Part shown: in pieces, positions 8,520-16,947 of the stretch | Numbering within the stretch: position 1 is the first letter of the stretch | Layout: each line of letters opens with the position of its first letter | Assembly (NCBI RefSeq): GCF_001421805.1 | Contig: NZ_LMLC01000004.1 | Location: 62,001-126,000 of the forward strand | From: Sphingomonas sp. Leaf34 | GTDB taxonomy: Bacteria > Pseudomonadota > Alphaproteobacteria > Sphingomonadales > Sphingomonadaceae | Direction: 5' to 3' | Length of the DNA stretch: 64,000 bases | Notes under the pieces: model-generated | Database searches by the model: none | What the model was told of the DNA's origin: nothing | Seen by the model: only the letters and a program-made list of their open reading frames with translations | Program-made: the position numbers and the translations under genes

Positions 8520-9277
8520 GCCGAACCGTCCTGGTGACGGGCGGTGCGAAGCGGCTGGGCGCGGCGATCGTCTGGCGGCTGGCGGCGGACGGGCATGCGG
8601 TGGTCGTCCACCAGGGGCACTCGCCCGCGGAGGCGGCGGCACTGGTCGACGAGATCGCCGCGACGGGCGGGCGGGCAGCGGCGGTCGGGGGGGATCTGAG
8701 CGATCTCGGCGCGATCGGCAAACTGTTTTCGGCCGCGCGGGCCGCAATCGGCGGGCCGATCGACGGGCTAGTGAACTGCGCCTCGCGGTTCGAGTTCGAC
8801 CGGCCGCCGGGCGTCGATCCGGTGCTGTTCGCCGAGCTTGGCGCGATCAATTGCGGGGCGCCGGTGTTGCTGGCCTCCGCGCTGGCATCGCAGGACGATG
8901 TGACGGACGGTGCCGTCGTCAACGTGCTCGACCAGAAGGTGGCCAATCTCAACCCGGACTTCTTCTCCTATAGCTGCGGAAAGATCGCGCTCGAGGGGGC
9001 AACGACGATGCTCGCGCAGGCGCTGGGCCCGCGGGTCGTGGTGAACGCGGTGTCGCCCGGTTTGACGCTGCCGAGCGGCGACCAGAGCGAAGAAGAGTTT
9101 GCGGCGGTCGCGAGCGACAATCTGCTCAAGCGGCCGGTCGGCGCGGAGGCGGTCGCGGACGCGGTCGCGTGGTTGCTCACTGCGCAGGGCCTGACGGGGC
9201 AGAACCTGTTCGTCGATTGCGGGCAGCGTTTTCTGGCGCGCGATGGCGACGTTATGTTCGAGGGGCGCAATGGCTGA
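8516..9277 (+). CDS. Short-chain dehydrogenase, pteridine reductase / FolM-like
   Basis: A 253-residue SDR. The cofactor loop is TGGAKRLG, where an Arg replaces the usual Gly pattern; this TGxxxRxG form is typical of pteridine reductases (PTR1/FolM) and indicates NADPH use. The catalytic Tyr and Lys are in YSCGK. It begins within the stop codon of folE and overlaps folB by 8 nt, so context supports reduction of dihydromonapterin, dihydrobiopterin or dihydrofolate. The exact substrate is inferred. Confidence 0.88.
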   Translation: MSRTVLVTGGAKRLGAAIVWRLAADGHAVVVHQGHSPAEAAALVDEIAATGGRAAAVGGDLSDLGAIGKLFSAARAAIGGPIDGLVNCASRFEFDRPPGVDPVLFAELGAINCGAPVLLASALASQDDVTDGAVVNVLDQKVANLNPDFFSYSCGKIALEGATTMLAQALGPRVVVNAVSPGLTLPSGDQSEEEFAAVASDNLLKRPVGAEAVADAVAWLLTAQGLTGQNLFVDCGQRFLARDGDVMFEGRNG

Positions 9278-9626
9278 GTTCACGACGATCCTCGATGGGC
9301 TCGAGGTCATGATGCGGCTCGGGATCCACCCGCACGAGGTGGCGCCGCAACGCGTGGTCGTCTCGGTCGAGATGACGGTCGTGTATCCCGGGCCGCTCGG
9401 CGAGGATGCGATCGGCGAGGTGCTCGATTATGATTTCGTCCGCGCGGGGATTCTGGCGATGGCGGCGGAGCGCCCGTTCGCGTTGCAAGAGACGCTGTGC
9501 GAGGCCATCGCCGCGCTTTGTCTGAGTGACGAGCGGGTGAGGCGGGTCGAGGTCGAGACGATGAAGACCGACGTCTACCCCGACGCCGCGATCGGGTGCC
9601 GGATCGTCCGGGACCGCGCGATCTAG
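9270..9626 (+). CDS. folB: Dihydroneopterin aldolase
   Basis: A 118-residue FolB-type protein that cleaves 7,8-dihydroneopterin to the hydroxymethyl pterin and glycolaldehyde. Family features include the opening LDGLEVMMRLGIHPHE, the substrate-binding region VLDYDFVRAGI, the block FALQETLCEAIAALCL with its conserved Glu, and the C-terminal ETMKTDVYPDAAIGC with the catalytic-region Lys. Its ATG lies 8 nt inside the preceding SDR gene, so it is the last gene of the folE operon. Confidence 0.92.
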   Translation: MAEFTTILDGLEVMMRLGIHPHEVAPQRVVVSVEMTVVYPGPLGEDAIGEVLDYDFVRAGILAMAAERPFALQETLCEAIAALCLSDERVRRVEVETMKTDVYPDAAIGCRIVRDRAI

Positions 9627-9666
9627 TGGAGGCGATAGTTTCACGACCGGGCGCGTTTGCTTCCCG

Positions 9667-9682
9667 GGATCGGCGCCGATCC
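9667..9682. repeat. 16-bp perfect palindrome (GGATCGGCGCCGATCC)
   Basis: A perfect palindrome between folB and the PfpI-type gene. It could act as a weak stem-loop for the folE operon or as an operator for the downstream gene. No T-run follows. Confidence 0.4.
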
Positions 9683-9727
9683 TGGAGCCGGTTCGTTCCC
9701 TCCCCATAACCCCCAATCCGGAGACTT

Positions 9728-10408
9728 ATGGTGAACATTCTCGTCGTCCTCACCTCGCATGCCGATCTCGGCGATACCGGCCGCAAGACCGGCTTCTGGC
9801 TCGAGGAACTTGCCGCGCCCTATTACGTGTTCAAGGATGCTGGCGCGTCCATCACGCTCGCCTCGCCGGCGGGGGGGCAGCCGCCGCTCGATCCGAGCAG
9901 CGCGAAGCCCGACGCGCAGACCGACGCGACCCGCCGGTTCGAGGCGGATGCAGAGGCCAGTGCGGCGCTCGCCGATACGCGGAAACTGTCCGAGATGAAG
10001 ATCGCCGATTTCGACGCGGTGTTCTATCCGGGTGGACACGGCCCGCTTTGGGATCTCGCCAACGACACGACATCGATCGCGCTGATCGAGACGACCATCG
10101 CCGCGGGCAAGCCCGTCGCGCTGGTCTGTCATGCGCCTGGCGTGCTGCGCGACGTGAAGGCCGCCGATGGCTCGCCGCTCGTCAAGGGGAAGGCGGTCAC
10201 CGGCTTCACCAATGGCGAAGAGGCGGCGGTCGGGCTCAGCGATATCGTGCCGTTCCTCGTCGAGGACATGCTCTCGCAGCAAGGTGGCGATTATTCGAAG
10301 ACCGCCGACTGGGGTGTGCATGTCGTCGAGGACGGCTTGCTGATCACCGGGCAGAACCCGGCCTCGTCGGAAAAGGCAGCACAGACGCTACTGGCGAAGC
10401 TCGCCTGA
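9728..10408 (+). CDS. Type 1 glutamine amidotransferase domain protein (DJ-1/PfpI, Hsp31-like)
   Basis: A 226-residue protein of the DJ-1/PfpI superfamily. The nucleophile elbow is ALVCHAPGVLRD with Cys134 and His135, preceded by YPGGHGPLWDL near residue 100, and an acidic residue in FWLEELAAPY may complete the site. The length and insert pattern match the HchA/Hsp31-like branch, members of which act as glyoxalase III or stress-related deglycase/chaperones. It is convergent with leuA and monocistronic. Confidence 0.9.
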   Translation: MVNILVVLTSHADLGDTGRKTGFWLEELAAPYYVFKDAGASITLASPAGGQPPLDPSSAKPDAQTDATRRFEADAEASAALADTRKLSEMKIADFDAVFYPGGHGPLWDLANDTTSIALIETTIAAGKPVALVCHAPGVLRDVKAADGSPLVKGKAVTGFTNGEEAAVGLSDIVPFLVEDMLSQQGGDYSKTADWGVHVVEDGLLITGQNPASSEKAAQTLLAKLA

Positions 10409-10413
10409 GAGAA

Positions 10414-10438
10414 CGGCCACCGGCTTGACCGGTGGCCG
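10414..10438. terminator. Bidirectional hairpin terminator between the PfpI gene and leuA
   Basis: A perfect 10-bp inverted repeat CGGCCACCGG / CCGGTGGCCG with a 5-nt loop, followed on the plus strand by CCTTTAG. It lies between two convergent genes and could serve both. Confidence 0.7.
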
Positions 10439-10450
10439 CCTTTAGAGTGG

Positions 10451-12109
10451 TCAAGCGCGGTTGGCGGCGCTGAGGACGGCGCGGACCGAGGCGGTCGCGA
10501 TGTCGGTGTCCATGCCGACGCCGAACACCGTCTTGCCCGCCGCGGTCCGGCATTCGACATAGGCGGCGGCCTGCGCATCCGCGCCGTGGCCGATAGCGTG
10601 CTCGTTATAGTCGACGACGTCGAGCGTCGGGCCGGTCGACTCCGCAATCGCTGCGATCACGCCCGAGATCAGCCCGTTGCCGCGGCCTGAGATCGACCGC
10701 TCCTCGCCATCGATCGCGACGCGGCCGATGAAAACGCGTTGGCCCGCCGTGCCGCTTTCCTCATAGTCGCGCAGTTCGACGCGGTCGTCCGCCTGCGGCA
10801 TGTAGGTCCGCTCAAACAGGCTCCAGATATCTGCGGCGTTCAATTCACGGCTGGTCTCGTCGGCATAGGCCTGGACGTGGCGGCTGAAATCGGCCTGGAG
10901 ACGCTTGGGGAGCTTGAGCCCCTTGTCCTGCTCGATCACCCATGCGACGCCGCCCTTGCCCGACTGCGAATTGACGCGGATCACTGCCTCGTAGCTGCGG
11001 CCGAGATCGGCGGGGTCGATCGGCAGATAGGGGACTTCCCACAGCGTGTCGTTCTTTGCCTCCTGCGCGGCAAATCCCTTCTTGATCGCGTCCTGATGCG
11101 ACCCCGAAAACGCGGTGAAGACGAGGTCGCCCGCGTAGGGCATGCGCGGGTGGACGGGAATATTGGTGCAGTAATTGACCGTGTTCACGACGCCGTCAAT
11201 GTCCGACAGGTCGAGCTTCGGATCGACGCCTTGCGTGTACATGTTGAGCGCGACGGTCACGAGATCGCAATTGCCGGTGCGCTCGCCATTACCGAGCAGG
11301 CAGCCCTCGACCCGGTCCGCGCCCGCCATCATGCCGAGCTCGGCCGCGGCGACGCCGGTGCCGCGGTCGTTGTGCGTGTGCAGCGAGATCGCCACCGAGT
11401 CACGGTTGCGGATGTGGCGGCCGAACCATTCGATCTGGTCGGCATAGATGTTCGGTGTCGCGCACTCGACGGTGGCGGGCAGGTTGAAGATGATCGGATT
11501 GTCGGGCGTCGGCATCAAGACGTCCATCACCGCCTCGCAGACCTCGAGGCTGAAATCGAGCTCGGCGGTCGAGAAGGTCTCTGGGCTGTATTCGAACTGC
11601 CAGCGAACATTGGGCTGTTTTGCGGCCTCGTCGCGCAGCACCTTGGCGCCGTCGATCGCGATCTGCTTCACCTGTGCGCGGTCCATCCCGAACACGATCT
11701 TGCGCCATGCCGGGCTGACCGCGTTGTAGAGGTGGACGATCGCGGTCTTCGCGCCGACGAGGCTGGCGAAACTCGTCTCGATGAGGTCGCGGCGCGACTG
11801 GGTCAGCACCTGGATCGCGACGTCGTCGGGAATGCGGCCGGTCTTCACCAGGCCGGAAATGAAGTCGAACTCGGTGGCGCCGGCGCTCGGGAAGCCGACC
11901 TCGATCTCCTTCAGCCCGACCTTGCAGAGCAGGTCGAAGAAGCGGGTCTTCTTCTCGGCATCCATCGGGTCGATCAGCGCCTGGTTGCCGTCGCGCAGAT
12001 CGGTCGACAGCCAGCGCGGTGGCTTGACGATCGTCTTCGACGGCCATTGGCGGTCGGGCAGGTCTATTTGCGGGAAGGGTCGGTACTTGGTCGATGGGTC
12101 GCGCAGCAT
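10451..12109 (-). CDS. leuA: 2-isopropylmalate synthase
   Basis: A 552-residue enzyme that condenses acetyl-CoA with 2-oxoisovalerate, the committing step to leucine. The HMGL-like TIM barrel has the catalytic DLRDGNQAL (R39, D40), the metal ligands in [11 protein letters not shown], and [13 protein letters not shown]. The C-terminal regulatory domain (about 430-552), which normally binds leucine, is present and ends with the cysteine-containing stretch [19 protein letters not shown]. The length matches the long LeuA2 type found in many proteobacteria and actinobacteria. A leucine-rich leader peptide and hairpin lie just upstream, suggesting attenuation in addition to feedback inhibition. Confidence 0.96.
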   Translation of the reverse strand: MLRDPSTKYRPFPQIDLPDRQWPSKTIVKPPRWLSTDLRDGNQALIDPMDAEKKTRFFDLLCKVGLKEIEVGFPSAGATEFDFISGLVKTGRIPDDVAIQVLTQSRRDLIETSFASLVGAKTAIVHLYNAVSPAWRKIVFGMDRAQVKQIAIDGAKVLRDEAAKQPNVRWQFEYSPETFSTAELDFSLEVCEAVMDVLMPTPDNPIIFNLPATVECATPNIYADQIEWFGRHIRNRDSVAISLHTHNDRGTGVAAAELGMMAGADRVEGCLLGNGERTGNCDLVTVALNMYTQGVDPKLDLSDIDGVVNTVNYCTNIPVHPRMPYAGDLVFTAFSGSHQDAIKKGFAAQEAKNDTLWEVPYLPIDPADLGRSYEAVIRVNSQSGKGGVAWVIEQDKGLKLPKRLQADFSRHVQAYADETSRELNAADIWSLFERTYMPQADDRVELRDYEESGTAGQRVFIGRVAIDGEERSISGRGNGLISGVIAAIAESTGPTLDVVDYNEHAIGHGADAQAAAYVECRTAAGKTVFGVGMDTDIATASVRAVLSAANRA

Positions 12110-12145
12110 GGCTCGTGTCTCTCGTGATCGGGAGCGTTCGGGTCA

Positions 12146-12205
12146 GCCCTTAGGCGCGAGGCGCGGGGGCTGGCCACCACGCAAACGATCGGCGCGCCTA
12201 AGGGC
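12146..12205 (-). promoter_or_regulatory. leuA leader hairpin (attenuator-like)
   Basis: A perfect 13-bp inverted repeat (12146-12158 with 12193-12205; core CCCTTAGGCGCG / CGCGCCTAAGGG) with a 34-nt loop lies between the leader peptide and leuA. The upstream arm covers the stop codon of the leader ORF, so a ribosome ending or stalling on the leader would decide whether it forms. No U-run follows, so the output may be translational or via an alternative fold rather than intrinsic termination. Confidence 0.6.
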
Positions 12206-12245
12206 GCGTAAGTCGAAGCAGCGAAAGGCGAAGGACCAGCGTCAT
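12198..12245 (-). CDS. leuL: Leucine-rich leader peptide of leuA
   Basis: A 15-codon ORF translating to MTLVLRLSLLRLTRP, with six Leu codons (residues 3, 5, 7, 9, 10 and 12). It is on the same strand as leuA, ending 88 nt before the leuA start. Its stop codon lies inside the arm of a perfect hairpin. The composition, size and position are those of an attenuation leader that senses charged tRNA-Leu. The codons are CTG and CTT rather than the rarest Leu codons. It is too short to stand on coding statistics; the case rests on composition and location. Confidence 0.7.
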   Translation of the reverse strand: MTLVLRLSLLRLTRP

Positions 12246-12371
12246 TGCGCTCACGCTATCGCCGACCGGCGCCGATTGTCCAGTCAAAATGGATTAGCCT
12301 GGAGCGTACGCCGGATCCTATGGCTGATAGCCTGTCAGTGGCCACGTGATCGGCCGGTTTGGAGAAAAGCC

Positions 12372-12704
12372 ATGACCAAGACGATCTACAGCATCGGATG
12401 TGTCCACGTCGAAACCGGAAAGAGCCTCCCGCCAACACTGACGATCACCGCCGATGGCATCGTCGAAAGCGGCGGGTGGACGAACCCGACCTTGTCGAAA
12501 CATATCTATATCACGCCCCCCGAAGATGGTGTGCAGGGATATGATTTCGTCGCCGATGAGCCCGACGGCATGGTGATCCAAGTCCTCACACCGGTGAAGA
12601 CGACCTATACCGATCGTCAGGAGGACTGGGTGACCGCGGTCGCGATCCATTCCGCTACGAACACGGTCACGGTCACCCTGGCGGTATCCGTGACCGTGCC
12701 CTAG
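12372..12704 (+). CDS. Hypothetical protein, beta-rich, 110 residues
   Basis: Begins MTKTIYSIGCVHVETGKSLP with GGAG 8-9 nt upstream of the ATG. It has no signal peptide or membrane segment and only one cysteine (C10). The residues alternate in a way that suggests beta strands, ending in the Thr/Val repeat NTVTVTLAVSVTVP. I do not recognise a family. It is convergent with the YceI gene, 12 nt away, and divergent from the leuA leader. Coding is supported by its good start signal and by base usage typical of its neighbours. Confidence 0.65.
   Translation: MTKTIYSIGCVHVETGKSLPPTLTITADGIVESGGWTNPTLSKHIYITPPEDGVQGYDFVADEPDGMVIQVLTPVKTTYTDRQEDWVTAVAIHSATNTVTVTLAVSVTVP
12662..12698. terminator. Stem-loop in the 3' end of the hypothetical gene, between convergent genes
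   Basis: A perfect 11-bp inverted repeat CACGGTCACGG / CCGTGACCGTG with a 15-nt loop lies inside the last codons of the 12372-12704 gene. It sits just before the convergent YceI gene end and may act as a shared terminator. The Thr/Val-rich coding sequence alone could also produce it. Confidence 0.35.
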
Positions 12705-12716
12705 CGACAGGCGCGA

Positions 12717-13337
12717 TCAGTTGGCCGCGAACGCAGCGTTGATCGTCAGGTCCACCTTGTCCGACACGACGGGGGCATAGGCACCGAGGTTGAAGTCGCT
12801 GCGCTTGATCGAGGTCGTCGCACGGAAGCCGAAGTTGAGCTTCTTGTTCATCGGGTTCGCGCCCGCGCCGACGAAGGTCGCCTGCAGCACGACCGGCTTG
12901 GTGACGCCCTTGAGCGTGAGGTCGCCAGTGATCGTCGCCTTGTCGCCGGTTGCGACGACCTTGGTCGAGACGAACTTCGCGGTCGGGTAGGTCGCGGCGT
13001 CGAAGAAGTCCTTCGACTTCAGATGGCCCGCGAACGGCGCCGCGGTGACCGAGAGCTGGTCGATCGCGAAGTCGACCGCGACCTTGGTCGCGTTGGGTTT
13101 GGCGGGATCGATCGTGATGCTGCCACCCGATGCGCCGAACTGCCCTTCGAGCATCGAGAAGCCCATATGGTTCACCTGCCACGTGACCTGCGTGTGGTTC
13201 GGATCGACCGCGTAAGTGCCGGCGGCGACTCGTGCCTTGACGGGGGCGCCGGGAACGCCAGCGGTCTGCGCGAGCACGCTTTGCGTGATGAGCGGGGCGG
13301 CGGTCAGGGCAAGGACGGTGGCAAGGGCGAGGCGCAT
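12717..13337 (-). CDS. YceI family periplasmic protein
   Basis: A 206-residue protein with a signal peptide (MRLALATVLALTAAPLITQS..LAQ). One YceI domain follows: GTYAVDPNHTQVTWQVNHMG, then FSMLEGQFGASGGSI, SKDFFDAATYPTAKFVS, ITGDLTLKGVTKPV and the end DKVDLTINAAF. This lipocalin-like barrel binds isoprenoid lipids such as polyprenyl chains in characterised members. The start at 13337 was taken over a longer frame since it opens a clean signal peptide and has AGGAGAC upstream. Confidence 0.93.
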   Translation of the reverse strand: MRLALATVLALTAAPLITQSVLAQTAGVPGAPVKARVAAGTYAVDPNHTQVTWQVNHMGFSMLEGQFGASGGSITIDPAKPNATKVAVDFAIDQLSVTAAPFAGHLKSKDFFDAATYPTAKFVSTKVVATGDKATITGDLTLKGVTKPVVLQATFVGAGANPMNKKLNFGFRATTSIKRSDFNLGAYAPVVSDKVDLTINAAFAAN

Positions 13338-13475
13338 GGAAAGTCTCCTGTTGATCGCGCGATGCTGGCCGAGGGGAGGATCCGCGTCAAACGACGTTAT
13401 GCCAACGCTGTGTTTCGAAATGGCGTCGTCGGTGCGTGAGCCGCAGGCGCGCGCCTGTCGCATAACGGCCTGAGG

Positions 13476-13551
13476 TGGTGCCGGTTGCAGGAATCGAACC
13501 CGCGACATCCAGTTTACAAAACTGGCGCTCTACCAACTGAGCTAAACCGGC
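13476..13551 (-). tRNA. tRNA-Thr (anticodon TGT)
   Basis: On the minus strand a 76-nt cloverleaf with encoded CCA. The acceptor is GCCGGTT/AACCGGC, the D arm GCTCAGTTGGTAGAGC, the anticodon stem CCAGT/ACTGG around loop TTTGTAA (anticodon TGT, reads ACA), and the T arm CGGGTTCGATTCCTG. Confidence 0.97.
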
Positions 13552-13583
13552 CCGGTGCGCGTCAGGCGTAATCGCCCCATGCT

Positions 13584-14459
13584 TCAAGACACGCCGAAGG
13601 TCCAGCCCTCGGTTTGTGCGATATGCGGTGTCATCGCGGTCGGGCTCCACAATTCGGGGCGATAGGCGTTGCTGCGTAGCCATGCGGCGGTCAGGATCGC
13701 GTCGGTGGCGTGATCGTCGTAGCGGGCAAGAGGAACATGCGGCGCGCTGCCGAGTGCCGCCAGCGCTGTATCGAGCGACGCGCCGTCGCGGATCTTGCTG
13801 AGCCCCTTGCGCATACCGGCGGCGCGCGCCGCGATCGTGGTGTATATCTCGACGATTGTCGGGCCGTGCGGCGGGAGCGGGTCGAACGGCCAGACGGGTA
13901 TGCGATCGGCGAGGCGGTGCAGCACGCGCATTCCGGTCAGACTCGATTTGCCGACCTGCGCCGCGCCGACGAGGTTCAGGTTGCTGGTCGGGCTCAACCC
14001 TTGGCGTCGCTGTGCCTCCTCGGTCACGCGGAGCCGGCCGCGGCCGTCAAAGAATTCGCCCTTGCGACCACCGTGGCGCCGCAGATGCCGTGCGACCTCG
14101 TCGTGATCGACGAAGCTGCTTGCGCCGAGGTGCGGATCGTCGGCACAGATCCGCTCGACGAGCGCCCAGAGCGATCGCGCATCCGCCGGGCTGTCCGACC
14201 AGCCGGGGAAGAACGCACCGCGATCAACGAAGGGGAGCGATGGCCCGAGATCGAGCCCGACCAGCGTATCCCGCGGCATCGTGTCCGCGAGCCAGTCGCG
14301 CGCGGCGGCGCGCGACCACCCGCCCTCGACCGTGATCAGCGTCGGCGCTGCGGATCCCTGCGTGCAGATCGCGACGGCAATCCCCGACTGGCGAGGACCC
14401 ACCGCGCCAGACCAGTCGATCGCGGCGAAATGGCCGAAGCGGTCAGGGGCGATCGCCAT
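13584..14459 (-). CDS. Predicted RNase H-fold nuclease-like protein (DUF429-like), hypothetical
   Basis: A 291-residue protein of no certain family. It shows a spaced set of acidic residues in the order expected for a RuvC/RNase H-like fold: D15 in AAIDWSG at the end of a first strand, D70 in LVGLDLG, E204 in TIVEIYTT, and D248/D249/D253 in RYDDHATDAILTAAW. The closing DDHATDA helix resembles DUF429 proteins, which are predicted nucleases. The start MAIAPDRFG (14459) overlaps the YjbR gene by 17 nt; an upstream ATG at 14501 would overlap it further. It is the third gene of a rarA-yjbR-this unit, so a DNA-maintenance role is possible but inferred. Confidence 0.6.
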   Translation of the reverse strand: MAIAPDRFGHFAAIDWSGAVGPRQSGIAVAICTQGSAAPTLITVEGGWSRAAARDWLADTMPRDTLVGLDLGPSLPFVDRGAFFPGWSDSPADARSLWALVERICADDPHLGASSFVDHDEVARHLRRHGGRKGEFFDGRGRLRVTEEAQRRQGLSPTSNLNLVGAAQVGKSSLTGMRVLHRLADRIPVWPFDPLPPHGPTIVEIYTTIAARAAGMRKGLSKIRDGASLDTALAALGSAPHVPLARYDDHATDAILTAAWLRSNAYRPELWSPTAMTPHIAQTEGWTFGVS

Positions 14460-14784
14460 AAGCCTTGCGCTGCCTAGTCGATGCCTGATCCCACCATGCA
14501 CGGGCGATCACGCAGGCGACCCGCGTTGTATCGCTCGCACCATACCGAACCAGCAATCCGGGCCATGTCTCGTAATGCGGTGTTTGCCAGAAAATGTCGG
14601 GATTGGTCGCGATCAAGACGGCCTTTTCCTCGTGCGGGCTGCGGACGTGGAAGCTGCCGTCGACGTGCCCGGCGCTGACGAACATTTTGCCGCGCGTCTT
14701 GATCGCGGGCTGGCCGTAGGAGGTCGATGGTTCGGTATCGGGGAGCGACAGCGCGTAGCTGGCGACGGCCTCCCAATCGTTCAT
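14443..14784 (-). CDS. MmcQ/YjbR family protein
   Basis: A 113-residue protein with the family layout: MNDWEAVASYALSLPDTEPS near the start, then PAIKTRGKMFV, the central HEEKAVLIATNPDIFWQTPHY, and the C-terminal ACVIARAWWDQAS. These are single-domain CyaY-like folds often called DNA-binding from structure; no activity is firmly known. Its start (14784) overlaps the rarA stop by 4 nt, showing translational coupling. The longer upstream frame lies within rarA. Confidence 0.88.
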   Translation of the reverse strand: MNDWEAVASYALSLPDTEPSTSYGQPAIKTRGKMFVSAGHVDGSFHVRSPHEEKAVLIATNPDIFWQTPHYETWPGLLVRYGASDTTRVACVIARAWWDQASTRQRKAYGDRP

Positions 14785-16100
14785 GATCGTTTCGTCGCGC
14801 GCAAGCCGTCCCAATACGCCAGGCGTTCCGACAGGCGCTTCTCGAAGCCGCGTTCGGTCGGCGTATAGAATGTCTGCGGTCCCATCTCGTCAGGCCAGTA
14901 ATCCGAGCCCGAGAACGCATCCTCCGCATCATGGTCGTACGCGTAGCCCTTGCCGTACCCGATATCGCGCATGAGCTTGGTCGGGGCGTTGCGGATCGCC
15001 GCGGGGGGCATCAGCGAACCGGTTTCGCGCGCCGATTTCCACGCCGCCTTCTGCGCCTTGTAGACTGCGTTCGATTTGGGCGCGGTGGCGAGGTAGACGC
15101 AGGCCTGCGCGATCGCGAGCTCGCCCTCGGGGCTGCCGAGAAAGTCGTAGGTGTCCTTGGCGGCGATGCACTGGACCAGCGCCTGCGGGTCGGCGAGACC
15201 GATATCCTCGACCGCGGCACGGGTCAGGCGACGGAGCAGGAACAGCGGCTCCTCGCCGGCGGTGAGCATCCGCGCCAGATAATAAAGGGCAGCCTGCGGG
15301 TCTGAGCCACGGATCGATTTGTGGAGCGCGGAGATGAGGTTGTAATGCCCCTCGCGATCCTTGTCGTACACCGCGACGCGGCGTTGCAGGAAATTCGACA
15401 GCCCGGCGGGATCGAGCGGTTCAGGCAGGTCTACCGAGAACAACGTCTCCGCCTGATTGAGCAGGAAGCGGCCATCGCCATCGGCGCTGGCGATCAGGGC
15501 GTCCATGGCGGGCGGGGTCAGGGGAAGGGGGCGCTCCATCTCCGCTTCTGCGCGCTCGAGAAGTTGTTCCAGCGCGCCACGGCCGAGCCGTTCGAGGATT
15601 AGCACCTGCGCCCGGCTGAGCAACGCGGCATTGAGTTCGAACGAGGGGTTCTCGGTCGTGGCGCCGACCAGCGTTACCGTGCCGTCCTCCACATACGGCA
15701 GGAAGCCGTCCTGCTGCGCGCGGTTGAAGCGGTGGATCTCGTCCACGAACAACAAGGTACGTTTGCCGATCTTGGCATGCTCTCGCGCCTCGGCGAAGGA
15801 TTTCTTGAGATCCGCGACGCCGGAGAACACCGCCGAGATCGCGACGAACCGCAGGTCGACGGCGTCCGCGAGCAACCGCGCGATCGTCGTCTTGCCGGTG
15901 CCGGGCGGGCCCCACAGGATGATCGACGACAGTCGTCCCGCCGACACCATCCGGCCGATCGCGCCTTCGGCACCGGTGATGTGATCCTGCCCGACCACTT
16001 GGGCGAGCGTGCGCGGGCGCAGGCGATCGGCGAGCGGCGCGTTCTCGGGATGCAGTTCGGTAGGAGCGGCGGGTTCGAAGCCCGCAAAGAGGTCGGCCAT
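14781..16100 (-). CDS. rarA: Replication-associated recombination protein A (AAA+ ATPase)
   Basis: A 439-residue MgsA/RarA/WRNIP1-type ATPase that acts at stalled replication forks. The Walker A is GPPGTGKT (64-71), Walker B LLFVDEIHRFN (D120, E121), and the sensor region VGATTENPSFELN follows. The C-terminal lid and tetramerisation region runs through RGSDPQAALYYLARML, ...NAVYKAQKAAWKSAR and the PTKLMRDIGYGKGYAYDHDAEDAF block. The start MADLFAGFEP at 16100 is the conserved N-terminus. It heads a unit with YjbR and the RNase-H-like gene. Confidence 0.96.
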   Translation of the reverse strand: MADLFAGFEPAAPTELHPENAPLADRLRPRTLAQVVGQDHITGAEGAIGRMVSAGRLSSIILWGPPGTGKTTIARLLADAVDLRFVAISAVFSGVADLKKSFAEAREHAKIGKRTLLFVDEIHRFNRAQQDGFLPYVEDGTVTLVGATTENPSFELNAALLSRAQVLILERLGRGALEQLLERAEAEMERPLPLTPPAMDALIASADGDGRFLLNQAETLFSVDLPEPLDPAGLSNFLQRRVAVYDKDREGHYNLISALHKSIRGSDPQAALYYLARMLTAGEEPLFLLRRLTRAAVEDIGLADPQALVQCIAAKDTYDFLGSPEGELAIAQACVYLATAPKSNAVYKAQKAAWKSARETGSLMPPAAIRNAPTKLMRDIGYGKGYAYDHDAEDAFSGSDYWPDEMGPQTFYTPTERGFEKRLSERLAYWDGLRATKRS

Positions 16101-16285
16101 GAGCGGAAGATAGGGGCGTGGGGCTGGTTTGCCCATCCAGCACCGCTTGTCAGACGCACGCCGTCCGCGCGGAGGTGGGGATCGATACCGGCTGGTGGCC
16201 CTGCGTGGTCGCGCTGTCCAAGGGGCTGGGGTCCTGCCTCCCAGGAGTGACGGACGAGAAACGCAGAACTTTCTCAAGCCTCCCC

Positions 16286-16337
16286 TTGAACCAGGAAAAG
16301 TTCGAGATATATCTTACCTCACAATCTAAGATATATC
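16286..16337 (+). promoter_or_regulatory. padR promoter with PadR-type operator
   Basis: A perfect inverted repeat GATATATCTTA (16306-16316) / TAAGATATATC (16327-16337) with a 10-nt spacer lies 13 nt before the padR start. A -35-like TTGAAC at 16286 places a -10-like hexamer within the left arm (16308-16315). Binding would therefore block the promoter, as expected for autoregulation by a PadR protein. Confidence 0.7.
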
Positions 16338-16350
16338 GGAGAACAGTCAA

Positions 16351-16947
16351 ATGCGGTTTGGTATGGGATATGGAGCATGGACGGGTGGTCCGCGAGCCGG
16401 CGACCACGGCCACGGTCATGGCCCTCGCGATCACGGCGACGAGCATATGACGTGGAAGCGCGGCGGCGGTCCGCGCGGTCGGGGTCGGCGACTGTTCGAC
16501 GGCGGCGAGATGAAGCTTGTCCTGCTCAAGCTGATCGCTGACTCACCGCGTCATGGCTACGACCTGATCCGCGAAGTTGAGGGACTGTCTGGCGGCGCCT
16601 ATGCGCCTAGTCCGGGGGTCGTATACCCGACGCTGAGCACGCTCGACGACATGGGTCTTATCGAGGAGCAGAAATCGGAAGGCGCGAAGAAGCGCTTTGC
16701 GGTGACCGCAGAGGGGCAGGCGATCCTGACGGAAAACATGGCCGTCGTGGATGGCCTGTTCGCGCGGCTCGCAGCCGTGGGTGCGGAGTCGGAGCGGACC
16801 GATGGCGCGCCGATCCGGCGGGCGATGGGCAATCTGCGCCAGGTGCTCCAGCACAGGCTGATGCGCGAGGACGTCAACGAGGACACGCTGCACGAGGTCG
16901 CGGCATTGCTCGACGAGGCGGCGCAGAAGATCGAGCGCTTGAAGTGA
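16351..16947 (+). CDS. PadR family transcriptional regulator
   Basis: A 198-residue regulator. The N-terminus (1-50) is unusual: Gly/His-rich with several His-Gly repeats, which might bind metal. The PadR winged helix follows from MKLVLLKLIADSPRHGYDLI and contains SPGVVYPTLSTLDDMGLIEE, then the C-terminal dimerisation helix. An AT-rich palindrome just upstream is the likely autoregulatory operator. The stop overlaps the GTG of the DUF2218 gene. GGAG precedes the ATG at about 10 nt. Confidence 0.93.
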   Translation: MRFGMGYGAWTGGPRAGDHGHGHGPRDHGDEHMTWKRGGGPRGRGRRLFDGGEMKLVLLKLIADSPRHGYDLIREVEGLSGGAYAPSPGVVYPTLSTLDDMGLIEEQKSEGAKKRFAVTAEGQAILTENMAVVDGLFARLAAVGAESERTDGAPIRRAMGNLRQVLQHRLMREDVNEDTLHEVAALLDEAAQKIERLK

